From an uncultured Pseudobdellovibrionaceae bacterium (GTDB lineage Bacteria > Bdellovibrionota > Bdellovibrionia > Bdellovibrionales > Bdellovibrionaceae), in the NCBI GenBank assembly GCA_937900305.1, contig CALCCV010000081.1, positions 1 to 8,207 on the forward strand: DNA of 8,207 nt. Reading direction: 5' to 3'. The number at the start of each line of letters is the position of its first letter. The first letter of the stretch is position 1. The position numbers and the translations under genes were made by a program. Below the pieces are notes generated by a model, which was not told the DNA's origin, searched no databases, and saw only the letters and a list, made by a program, of their open reading frames with translations. This document shows, in pieces, positions 1 to 5,819 of the stretch.

Positions 1-628
1 GATCTGTCTGAGTGGGCAATCGCAATTTTCGCAAGTGAAACACGTCTTGCTCAATCCAAACTCCAGGTTGTCCCGCATTTTCAGGCTGAGTTTTGCGTCC
101 AAAGTGGTAGCTAACAACTCCGCCCGAACGACCGAGAGAAACAAACTCCGCAGGCGTGTAAACAAAAACTTTGTTTTTTTGTTGGTGCGTTTTGAAATTC
201 AAAAAACCCTCGGGAACCATTTGATTTTGGACCATCAATTGTCCCAAAAAATCGGAAGACCGACCTAAGAACCACTTTTCAAAAAAATCAGCGGGGATTT
301 TGGTGGTCTTCGACCCTTGATCACCCGTTGACCAAAGTTTTTGGCCATCTTTGTACAGCAAATCAAAACGAAATCGATCTTTCAACTCCTGTTGGCCAAT
401 CACCGAAACTTTCATGAAGTTGGGAGACTCAATGCTCCAAATTTCTCGAACCATGAATGACTGAGTTGGAGCATTGATAACGGCTTCAACCGTCATTTCG
501 ATTGGCGACGCCTCTTGATTTTCGGCCCATCGACTCAAGATCATGCGCGCTGGGGGAATATAGGCCAAGACCGGAAGTGCCAGGACCATCGTCGAGAGAA
601 ATGAGCCAATTTTAACAGCTGTCTTCAT
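1..628 (-). CDS. Exported protein of unknown function (3' end beyond window)
   Basis: Reading the minus strand from the ATG at 628 gives an open frame of 209 codons that reaches the left edge without a stop, so the C-terminus is missing. The protein starts MKTAVKIGSFLSTMVLALP, a short basic n-region and a hydrophobic core, with a likely signal peptidase I site after VLA (about residue 22). The mature part begins YIPPARMIL and contains a segment IESPNFMKVSVIG followed by alternating hydrophobic residues (RFRFDLLY), as in a beta-rich periplasmic protein. This loosely recalls the half-barrel proteins of the LolA/lipoprotein-carrier type, but I cannot assign a family. The start is supported by GGAAAG about 8 nt upstream and by a promoter-like sequence at 655-684. 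An ATG 9 nt further upstream is in another frame and stops at once. Function unknown; reality of the gene fairly sure because frame, signal peptide, ribosome site and promoter agree. Confidence 0.8.
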   Translation of the reverse strand, partial: MKTAVKIGSFLSTMVLALPVLAYIPPARMILSRWAENQEASPIEMTVEAVINAPTQSFMVREIWSIESPNFMKVSVIGQQELKDRFRFDLLYKDGQKLWSTGDQGSKTTKIPADFFEKWFLGRSSDFLGQLMVQNQMVPEGFLNFKTHQQKNKVFVYTPAEFVSLGRSGGVVSYHFGRKTQPENAGQPGVWIEQDVFHLRKLRLPTQTD

Positions 629-654
629 AGTTCATACTTTCCAAATGTCCCAGA

Positions 655-684
655 ATTAGACAAGGAAAATGAAGAATGACTCAA
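655..684 (-). promoter_or_regulatory. Putative sigma-70-type promoter for the leftmost gene
   Basis: On the minus strand, TTGAGT (complement of 679-684) is followed after 18 nt by TCTAAT (complement of 655-660), a five-of-six match to TATAAT. Transcription would start near 648, leaving a leader of about 20 nt that carries the GGAAAG ribosome site before the ATG at 628. Spacing and position are good, but this is a match by eye. Confidence 0.45.
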
Positions 685-709
685 CATGAATTCTCTTTCG
701 ACAAAATCT

Positions 710-736
710 TTGCCAGAACTGAGACTGTGCTAGAAT
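710..736 (+). promoter_or_regulatory. Putative extended -10 promoter giving a leaderless mRNA
   Basis: TAGAAT at 731-736 is preceded by TGC at 728-730, which makes an extended -10 (TGnTAnnnT). A weak TTGCCA at 710-715 has a spacer of only 15 nt, so the extended -10 may do most of the work. The -10 box ends 6 nt before the ATG at 743, which puts the expected transcription start on or next to the A of the start codon. No Shine-Dalgarno sequence lies between. Confidence 0.5.
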
Positions 737-742
737 GAATCT

Positions 743-2056
743 ATGAGCCGAGTGGGAAAATCAATCAAGGTGCGATGGAAATGGCTTGCCTTTTACGGCA
801 GCTTTATCGTTATTGTTTTTCAGTTTCAAAATTGTGGTAAAACGGGCTTTGAAAATAAAGGCCTCGGAGCCAGTGGCAAGTTAGAAACGGCCAGCAATGT
901 GACTCCATTTGCCTATGACCCGTCGGTTGACACAATTTCTTATGACTCATGTTTTGGCACCAACGTTCTTTCTTCTTCCTCCCACTTTACTATTAAAGCC
1001 GGTGCTTACGACAAAGGTGGCGTTGGCCTGACTCAAAGTTACATGAGCCATGCCCTCGATGTCTTGAAACCAGAGTACCCAAACAGCGAAGTGACGGTTG
1101 AACAATTGAAGCGCTACACGGCCGCAAGTGACACCAACAAAGGTGCACAAATTCAGATGGCGATTCGGGCCAAAAGCAATCCAGACATGCTTCTCGCTGT
1201 GTCCGCTGACGGCGCCGTTGAAGGAGCCGATTTCGTGAGTGTCATGGGCTCGCTCACAAACGACACATGGATGCATTCCATCTTTTCGCTTTCTGCTGAA
1301 CGAACCAGCTTGAGTCTTCCCACCAAACACTTTCCTTTGGCAGAAGGCGGCTCTGACTTGTTGGAAGGAGCCCTACGCATGCAGGAGTCTGACATTGCGG
1401 CCTCCACCATTCGAGACTACCTCAGCGGCAGCAAGAGCTTCTTGTTTTCTCTGACGTTCACTGCTTCTGGAACCGACGAGGCCGTCGGGGAACCTTATGA
1501 GGCTCGCAAAACCTCAGACTTAAAAGCTTTCGGCCGCGGATACAAATTGTCGTTTGCAACCATTGGCAATTTGGCGGAAGCGCAAAGGCCCAAATATCAT
1601 ATCGGCCAAGTCCCGAAACCCAACGTTCCGCCCAACTTGTTAGCCACCGTTGCCGAATTTGATTTGCAAAATCCCGCTCAGCAACTGCGTACAACTTGGG
1701 ATTGTCCAGGTGAATTGAAATTGGTTGTCATTGACGAGGCTCACCTCGCCACCAATCCAGATCTTTGCCCTGAAATGGACTTCGTAACTCCGAGTGAAGC
1801 CTTGAACTCAACGGATTTAAATTTTCTCGCCATTGCCCGACGCCACCTTCGGCCGAACGAGTGGCGAATCAATATCAAAAAAGGTTGCGCCGTGCCTCTT
1901 GGTGGAGATCTGAATCGTTGCTACTCTGAACAGAGCGGCAATCAAGCCGACACACAATACTCCGCCGCCGAAAATTGCTATTCGTATGTAAATAAGGATT
2001 TCGCGCTCAGCCGAGTTTGCGCGAACTACATCAGTATCTGCATGCGCTTGAATTGA
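743..2056 (+). CDS. Putative lipoprotein, unknown function, FQNCG-type signal, Cys-rich C-terminus
   Basis: The 437-residue product has a basic N-terminus, a hydrophobic stretch (residues 15-28) and then FQNCG with Cys31, followed by a Ser/Gly/Asn-rich linker. This looks like a lipoprotein signal, although the residues before the Cys (F-Q-N) do not match the classical L-A/S-G/A-C lipobox. Gly at +2 lacks the Asp signal for inner-membrane retention known from enterobacteria. The mature domain begins near PFAYDPSVDTISYDSC (residues 55-70). Besides Cys31 there are eight cysteines: 70, 321, 342, 382, 393, 412, 426 and 433. Seven of them are in the last 120 residues, suggesting disulfides in an exported domain. 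I do not recognise an enzymatic domain. Similar openings (FQNCG, later a D-T-I-Y-C segment) are, as I recall, seen in uncharacterised Bdellovibrio lipoproteins. ATG743 is chosen because the -10 box at 731-736 suits a leaderless start; GTG770 is an alternative that keeps the signal. Confidence 0.85.
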   Translation: MSRVGKSIKVRWKWLAFYGSFIVIVFQFQNCGKTGFENKGLGASGKLETASNVTPFAYDPSVDTISYDSCFGTNVLSSSSHFTIKAGAYDKGGVGLTQSYMSHALDVLKPEYPNSEVTVEQLKRYTAASDTNKGAQIQMAIRAKSNPDMLLAVSADGAVEGADFVSVMGSLTNDTWMHSIFSLSAERTSLSLPTKHFPLAEGGSDLLEGALRMQESDIAASTIRDYLSGSKSFLFSLTFTASGTDEAVGEPYEARKTSDLKAFGRGYKLSFATIGNLAEAQRPKYHIGQVPKPNVPPNLLATVAEFDLQNPAQQLRTTWDCPGELKLVVIDEAHLATNPDLCPEMDFVTPSEALNSTDLNFLAIARRHLRPNEWRINIKKGCAVPLGGDLNRCYSEQSGNQADTQYSAAENCYSYVNKDFALSRVCANYISICMRLN

Positions 2057-2084
2057 GAGCGCATAGTCAAAATGAATACACATC

Positions 2085-2105
2085 CTAGATCTCTGATCAA
2101 TCTAG
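2085..2105. repeat. CTAGAT/ATCTAG inverted repeat upstream of the barrel gene
   Basis: CTAGAT at 2085-2090 and ATCTAG at 2100-2105 form a six-base inverted repeat around a 9-nt centre that itself contains the palindrome TGATCA (2094-2099). It lies in the 118-bp gap between the lipoprotein gene and the start at 2175. There is no T-run, so it is not an obvious terminator. It could be an operator, or chance. I found no convincing -35/-10 pair for the barrel gene in this gap. Confidence 0.3.
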
Positions 2106-2119
2106 TCCTATCCTAAAGC

Positions 2120-2150
2120 AGGCATGGCTGCGCCATTTATTAGGCTGCCT
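2120..2150 (+). promoter_or_regulatory. Potential hairpin in the 5' leader of the outer-membrane barrel gene
   Basis: ATGGC (2124-2128) and GCCAT (2132-2136) form a perfect 5-bp stem with a TGC loop. Flanking AGGC (2120-2123) and GCCT (2147-2150) can extend it across a 10-nt bulge. The structure sits 14 nt before the ribosome-binding site at 2164-2170. Leader hairpins can stabilise or regulate mRNAs of outer-membrane proteins, but this role is inference. The structure also covers the upstream in-frame ATG at 2124, which argues against that ATG being the start. Confidence 0.3.
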
Positions 2151-2163
2151 ATGTTCACTCATC

Positions 2164-2170
2164 GGGAGGA
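2164..2170 (+). promoter_or_regulatory. Strong ribosome-binding site deciding the start at 2175
   Basis: GGGAGGA lies 4 nt upstream of the ATG at 2175, with the core GGAGG ending 5 nt before it. The earlier in-frame ATG at 2124 has no such site and would place a non-signal-like segment in front of the signal peptide. Confidence 0.7.
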
Positions 2171-2174
2171 CTGC

Positions 2175-3044
2175 ATGACTAGATCCGTGACTAGATCAAT
2201 GATGGCGATCGGTTTTTTAGTTTTGAGCCTAGTCGCAATTTTGCCAACACAGGCTGCCCCCGTCGAATGCTGCGCCATTTCGCGCGGATCAGGCGGAGCC
2301 AGTATCGCGACGGCCGAACCAAGCGACTCGGTATTTGCCAATCCGGCAGCGATCAACCAAGTGAAAAACAGCTACATTCTCTCAAGTTTTTTCATCAACC
2401 AAATGACACTGGGACTGTTCGATAACAATCGCGACAGCTTATTTCCTGCAGGTCTAACATTTGCACAGTACAAAAAAGAAGAAGACGCCCTTTTCCAAAA
2501 GGAAAACACTCTGAGTTTAACAATGGGTGCGGTTTTCAAACGCCGATTTCAATTTGGCCTCACTGTTAAGAACGAACAGTATCTTCAACTCGACAAACGC
2601 CACGCCAATATCGCCGCCGACGCAGGAGTTTTATTTATTCCATCTGCCAAATTTGGCATCGGCATCACGTCTTACAACTTCTACAACGCGCCCGAAAAGG
2701 AGATCGAGGATCTTGTGGGAGCGCAGAGCTGGGGAGCGGGTCTAAACTACTACTACGGAAACTTTTTAAAGCTGAAATTGGACTACCGGCCCGTCGAAGA
2801 CTTTCGCACGGAGGGCTCTTTTGTTATGGCTGGACTTGAAACTCAAACAGTGAGTTTTATGGCCTTTCGGGTTGGCTATTCCTATTTGGTGAAAGACGGC
2901 GACACGCGCACATTCCCCTATGACCGAAAGTATTCCTTTGGAATGGGATTTCTCGGTCCTCGATTTCATATCAACTACGCTTTCGAAGACGAAAAACCAA
3001 CCAACGAATCTCTCCATACGATTGACTTGGGAATCCCATTTTGA
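2175..3044 (+). CDS. Predicted outer-membrane beta-barrel protein
   Basis: The 289-residue product has a clear signal peptide (residues 1-27: basic MTRSVTRS, then a hydrophobic core, then PTQA with cleavage before APVECC). The mature N-terminus carries a Gly/Ala/Ser-rich segment ending in VFANPAAI (about 53-60). This recalls the 'G.A.ia...D...NPA' region of FadL/OMPP1-type and PorV/PorQ-type barrels. The rest alternates polar and hydrophobic residues in short strands, many Tyr- and Phe-rich (SWGAGLNYYYGN, FMAFRVGYSYL, FHINYAF). It ends in DLGIPF; a terminal Phe is the usual Bam recognition residue. The size would suit a barrel of roughly 10-14 strands. The exact family and substrate cannot be read from the sequence. 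Start chosen at 2175 for its GGGAGGA site; translation from 2124 would add 17 residues. The gene ends in tandem stops (TGA TAG). The small basic gene follows 50 bp downstream and may share the transcript. Confidence 0.8.
   Translation: MTRSVTRSMMAIGFLVLSLVAILPTQAAPVECCAISRGSGGASIATAEPSDSVFANPAAINQVKNSYILSSFFINQMTLGLFDNNRDSLFPAGLTFAQYKKEEDALFQKENTLSLTMGAVFKRRFQFGLTVKNEQYLQLDKRHANIAADAGVLFIPSAKFGIGITSYNFYNAPEKEIEDLVGAQSWGAGLNYYYGNFLKLKLDYRPVEDFRTEGSFVMAGLETQTVSFMAFRVGYSYLVKDGDTRTFPYDRKYSFGMGFLGPRFHINYAFEDEKPTNESLHTIDLGIPF
2176..2197 (+). repeat. 12-bp tandem repeat inside the signal peptide
   Basis: TGACTAGATC occurs at 2176-2185 and again at 2188-2197, a 12-bp period that encodes the repeated T-R-S (TRSV TRSM). 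It stays in frame and lengthens the basic n-region. It looks like a local duplication. The same core CTAGAT occurs at 2085 and in the gene's 3' flank at 3052. Confidence 0.6.
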
Positions 3045-3081
3045 TAGCTGACTAGATTCTGATTGAAGTCGCGACCGGCAA

Positions 3082-3293
3082 AGGAGCCCTACACATGGCA
3101 TCAAAAACAAGCAAACTCGAGACCATCCGCAAACGAAAAGCGTCAAAGGCAGGCTCTAAACGCAAGGCAGCCCTGAGAAATCAAGGCACCACGGTTTCAC
3201 CAAAGGTGCTCTTCGGAGACAAATAGCATTTTTATAAAATGTCCTCTGAGATGACGGACCCTTTTGAGGGTGGCTCAGAGGTACAGGGCTCCT
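3082..3293 (+). repeat. Nine-base inverted repeat linking the small gene's RBS to its 3' flank
   Basis: AGGAGCCCT at 3082-3090 contains the Shine-Dalgarno site of the small gene at 3095. Its exact reverse complement, AGGGCTCCT, lies at 3285-3293, beyond the stop. A transcript covering both could pair them and hide the ribosome site. The distal copy is also inside a local hairpin (3283-3295), so two structures would compete. The complementarity is exact; any function is inference. Confidence 0.35.
3095..3226 (+). CDS. Small highly basic protein (43 aa), unknown function
   Basis: An ATG with AAGGAG 9 nt upstream opens a 43-codon frame ending at TAG 3224-3226. The product starts MASKTSKLETIRKRKASKAG and ends in VLFGDK. 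It holds 9 Lys and 4 Arg against one Glu and one Asp, with the positive charge concentrated in residues 4-28 (RKRK at 12-15, KRK at 22-24). There follows an uncharged G-T-T-V-S segment (31-35) and a Phe-Gly-Asp tail. There is no signal peptide or membrane segment. The composition suggests nucleic-acid or ribosome binding, but I cannot name a family; I have an uncertain memory of similar short RKRK...GTT...LFGD proteins in related bacteria. The gene follows the barrel gene by 50 bp on the same strand and ends just before the hairpins at 3243-3295. The good ribosome site, clean length and placement favour a real gene. Confidence 0.65.
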   Translation: MASKTSKLETIRKRKASKAGSKRKAALRNQGTTVSPKVLFGDK

Positions 3294-3295
3294 GT
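3243..3295. terminator. Two adjacent hairpins between convergent genes, putative terminator
   Basis: CCTCTGAG (3243-3250) pairs perfectly with CTCAGAGG (3274-3281), enclosing an inner ACCC/GGGT stem (3258-3261 with 3268-3271). Next to it ACAGG (3283-3287) pairs with CCTGT (3291-3295) around a 3-nt loop. The first hairpin, read on the minus strand, is followed by ACATTTTAT, a modest U-rich tract, so it best terminates the TonB-type gene ending at 3312. On the plus strand no T-run follows, although the structure may still stop the 3095-3226 transcript. Confidence 0.6.
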
Positions 3296-3311
3296 CTAAA
3301 AGAACTCCAGT

Positions 3312-4499
3312 TTAATAATCTGCGTTTTCGCCCACTTTTCGACGACTCAAAGGGGAAATCTCTTGGGCGTCACCCTTTAAAGACCAATTGAACGGAACTT
3401 CAACCCAACCTTGTTGACCAGGATAAAATCGCCATTTGGTCAAAGCTGCGAACGCTTTTTTGTCCAAACCGCGAAAGCCGGTTCTTTGCACGATTTTGAT
3501 ATCGGTAGGAAGGCCTTCGGGCGTTATATACGCATGAAAAATAACGACACCTTCATGGCGATTGAGCCTCTCCTCTATATCATAGTGAGGTGCAGGGTTT
3601 CCAGGCATCTGTTGAAGCTGTGAAAGACTCCGCACAAAGCCATTGCCCGCATCTGTACCGCCACCGCCGTCCCCGGGAGCCGAGTTTTTAAAGGCCGAAC
3701 CTTGAGCTACCGATTCTCCCTGGCTGACCGCCTGAGGCGCTGGATCTTCGTGAAAACCAGTGTTCTTTAGAGCATCCTGGGCCGCCGCCAGCGACTGTTT
3801 CACTTCATCTTCTGAAGGCGGTGGCGAAGTTTCCCGATCCTGCTTCGAATTTGCATTCATCGTTGCCATCGCCTCCTGAGGCAAATCTGTTTTTGCAAGC
3901 TTCTGAGCGGCCATTTCGTCACGGGCATCCGCAGTGGCTTTATCGAAGTCCGCTTGAGCCGCGGCAATCATCGCTGCCGTGTCAGCGTCTTCCGAAACCT
4001 CTGGTTCAAGAATTTTTGCGACTTTCGCAGGCGCTTTTGCGACTTGAGGTTTTATTTGCGCCACTGTGGGCTTCGCCGCCTTTACGGGTTTTACAGACGG
4101 AATCTCGGCCGCAGTGGTTTCGATCTTTGGCTCTGCTTTTGGAGTCTCCACTATCGGCTGGGCCACCTCCACGGGCTTCGGCGCCTCTTCTTTTGCGACG
4201 ACAGGAGTTGGGACAGGCGGAACTTTTACGACCTCTACATTGTCCGTTTCTGGGTTGCCATCTGGCGAGCCGGCCTGAGCCTGCTCCCAAGCGGCACTTT
4301 CAGACGGCGCAGCTTCGCCCATTTTGGTGGTTTCGCCGGTGACTAAACCTTGGCCACCACCTTCACCATAAAAAGCCACTTCGATCACTTCCTGTTCCGG
4401 TTGATCCATTGTCAGCTGCAAAACGTAAGCAATCAAAAGTGTGTGAATAATGATTGATGAAATCATCCCAAAAGAAAGTCGGCTTCGAATGTCGATCAT
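3312..4499 (-). CDS. TonB-family energy transducer
   Basis: The 395-residue product has the three-part TonB plan. A single N-terminal membrane segment (about 10-29) contains S-I-I-I-H at Ser15-His19; the same Ser/His spacing in E. coli TonB (Ser16, His20) is needed for coupling to ExbB/ExbD. A long periplasmic linker (about 70-300) is rich in Pro, Lys, Ala and Glu, then Gly/Asp/Ser. The C-terminal domain (about 301-376) follows the TonB pattern: HEGVVIFHAYITPEGLPTDI, then a Gly/Leu-Asp turn, then AFAALTKWRFYPG and VEVPFNW. A charged tail of about 20 residues follows. TonB moves proton-motive-force energy to outer-membrane receptors. No exbB, exbD or receptor is in the window, so its partner is unknown, and the protein is longer than E. 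coli TonB (239 residues). The start has GGGAG about 6 nt upstream. A TolA-like role is less likely, given the C-terminal match. Confidence 0.88.
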   Translation of the reverse strand: MIDIRSRLSFGMISSIIIHTLLIAYVLQLTMDQPEQEVIEVAFYGEGGGQGLVTGETTKMGEAAPSESAAWEQAQAGSPDGNPETDNVEVVKVPPVPTPVVAKEEAPKPVEVAQPIVETPKAEPKIETTAAEIPSVKPVKAAKPTVAQIKPQVAKAPAKVAKILEPEVSEDADTAAMIAAAQADFDKATADARDEMAAQKLAKTDLPQEAMATMNANSKQDRETSPPPSEDEVKQSLAAAQDALKNTGFHEDPAPQAVSQGESVAQGSAFKNSAPGDGGGGTDAGNGFVRSLSQLQQMPGNPAPHYDIEERLNRHEGVVIFHAYITPEGLPTDIKIVQRTGFRGLDKKAFAALTKWRFYPGQQGWVEVPFNWSLKGDAQEISPLSRRKVGENADY

Positions 4500-4709
4500 A
4501 AATTTCTCCCAGGTTGCGCGACTGGTGAATGCTTCTGTCTTGTGCCGCCTGGAAAGATATATACAAATTTAAAGCCAGATATAAAGCTCACTCGAACCCT
4601 TAGAGCCCTCAGAGCTTGAAATAATTTCTGGAAGTGAACTTAAGATTGTCACTAAAAACATTCGGTCTATTTCGTTTATAATACATATCCGTGGCAGGAA
4701 GAATGGACC
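4500..4709. other. 210-bp gap between nagZ and the TonB-type gene with inverted repeats
   Basis: No gene is visible here on either strand. AAGCTC (4584-4589) pairs with GAGCTT (4612-4617) around 22 nt. On the minus strand this is followed by TTTATATC, so it could be a weak terminator for nagZ. Immediately next to it GAAAT-A-ATTTC (4618-4628) is a perfect 5-1-5 palindrome, a possible operator about 120 bp upstream of the TonB-type start. An AT-rich TGTATATATC on the minus strand (complement of 4556-4565) could hold a -10 box for that gene, but no good -35 accompanies it. Confidence 0.4.
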
Positions 4710-5819
4710 TTACTCGGGGAGAAGGCCTTCGGGCACACGATCTTCACGGATCGCTTGAGCCAGAATTTTATGTTCGTCTTTGCCAATCCAATCTTTGGCT
4801 TCGGCCCAAGGGAGTGGATCTGGATTCAATATTTTTTCAACTCTCAGCGCTTGAACACGTTGAGATTTTTCGGTTAGTTTGTCGCGATCCAAACGTCCCT
4901 GCGCAACGGCTTCGATCAAAGATTCGATCGCAATTTGAGGAGATGTCGGTTCATTGCAATACAGCAACAGATCAGCTCCAGCTGCAATGGCACGCACAGG
5001 AATTTCGGCCCGCTCGTAATGTTTGGTCAGCGCTTGCATATCGAGGTCGTCAGTGACAATGACGCCACGAAAGCGCATCGACTCACGCAATATCTTTTGC
5101 AGAAATACTTCAGAAAAGGTCACAGGATTGTCTGCATCAATTTTTGGAAATAAAATGTGACTGGTCATGATCATATCACAGCGAGCTTTGGCAGAGCGCT
5201 TAAATGGAATGAGCTCGGCAGCCTCAAGCCGAGTCAGATCGGTGTCGATTTCTTTCGGCAAATCGAAATGACTGTCGAGAAAGGTATTGCCGTGACCTGG
5301 GAAATGTTTTGCGCAACTGAGAACCTGACTTTTGAAGTACCCGCGCACCAGTGCCGAGGCGTGCTTCGCCACCTGTTCGGGATCTGAACCAAGAGATCGA
5401 TCCCCAATCACCGAATTTTTTGGATTGGTCAAAATATCCGCGCAAGGTGCAAAGTTTAGATTAATACCTACGGCACGCAACTCTTGACCCATCATCAGTG
5501 CAAATTGAAAAGTCAAAACCGAATTGTCAATTCGGCCAAGGTGAGCCGGGGCCGGCCAAAGAGTGAACGGTTCTTTCAAACGATGAACTCGCCCCCCCTC
5601 CATATCAACTCCGATAAAGAGTGGCGCTTTTGAAGATGTTTTTGATCGCAACGATTGAATGTCCTGGCAAAGATTGTGGATCTGTTTGGGTTCCTTGCAA
5701 TTGCGAGCAAAAAGAACGACCCCCGCAATTTCATGATCGACAATAAACTTTCGCTCGTCCGCCGACAGTGTTTCGCCGGCAATTCCGATCATCATCAACG
5801 AGCCAATTAATTTTTTCAT
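4710..5819 (-). CDS. nagZ: Beta-N-acetylhexosaminidase NagZ (GH3)
   Basis: The 369-residue product matches the single-domain glycoside hydrolase family 3 enzyme NagZ in length and motifs. It has GVVLFARN (33-40), GVDMEGGRVHRL (70-81; most relatives have DQEGG, here DMEGG), NFAPCADI (122-129) and GDRSLGSDP (139-147). KHFPGHG (171-177) follows, then the Asp182-Ser-His184 dyad typical of NagZ acid/base catalysis. VIVTDDLDM (253-261) holds the expected nucleophile Asp257. NagZ removes N-acetylglucosamine from GlcNAc-anhydroMurNAc peptides during cell-wall recycling, in the cytoplasm of Gram-negatives. The N-terminus (IGSLMMIGIAG) aligns with the usual start of the fold and not with a signal peptide. 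Its ATG overlaps the stop of the upstream exported-protein gene (ATGA, 5816-5819), so the two are probably translationally coupled. The nearest ribosome-site-like sequence, AGAGG, lies within the upstream gene's last codons. Confidence 0.95.
   Translation of the reverse strand: MKKLIGSLMMIGIAGETLSADERKFIVDHEIAGVVLFARNCKEPKQIHNLCQDIQSLRSKTSSKAPLFIGVDMEGGRVHRLKEPFTLWPAPAHLGRIDNSVLTFQFALMMGQELRAVGINLNFAPCADILTNPKNSVIGDRSLGSDPEQVAKHASALVRGYFKSQVLSCAKHFPGHGNTFLDSHFDLPKEIDTDLTRLEAAELIPFKRSAKARCDMIMTSHILFPKIDADNPVTFSEVFLQKILRESMRFRGVIVTDDLDMQALTKHYERAEIPVRAIAAGADLLLYCNEPTSPQIAIESLIEAVAQGRLDRDKLTEKSQRVQALRVEKILNPDPLPWAEAKDWIGKDEHKILAQAIREDRVPEGLLPE

Noticed and set aside
35..268. Plus-strand 77-codon frame near the left edge
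   Set aside because: It is antisense to the better supported exported-protein gene and its product shows no signal or domain.
947..1410. Two minus-strand frames inside the lipoprotein gene
   Set aside because: Shadows of the plus-strand gene, without ribosome sites or recognisable products.
1730..1744. IDEAH sequence resembling a helicase DEAH box in the lipoprotein
   Set aside because: No Walker A or other helicase motif accompanies it and the protein is exported; a chance match.
2124..2174. N-terminal extension of the barrel protein from ATG 2124
   Set aside because: The extra 17 residues precede a complete signal peptide, lack a ribosome site and overlap a leader hairpin, whereas ATG 2175 has GGGAGGA.
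2766..3146. Minus-strand 126-codon frame over the barrel gene end and the small gene
   Set aside because: It crosses two plus-strand genes with good ribosome sites; the product is Cys/Ser/Phe-rich with no family resemblance.
3821..4346. Long plus-strand open frames across the TonB-type gene
   Set aside because: They lie opposite its Pro/Lys/Ala-rich linker, where the biased codons suppress antisense stops; the products have low-complexity Arg/Leu/Phe-rich sequence and no ribosome site.
4691..5056. Plus-strand 121-codon frame with a TATAAT just upstream (4677-4682)
   Set aside because: It is antisense to nagZ, whose motifs are unmistakable. The TATAAT has no -35 at a workable distance (TTGTCA is 25 nt away).
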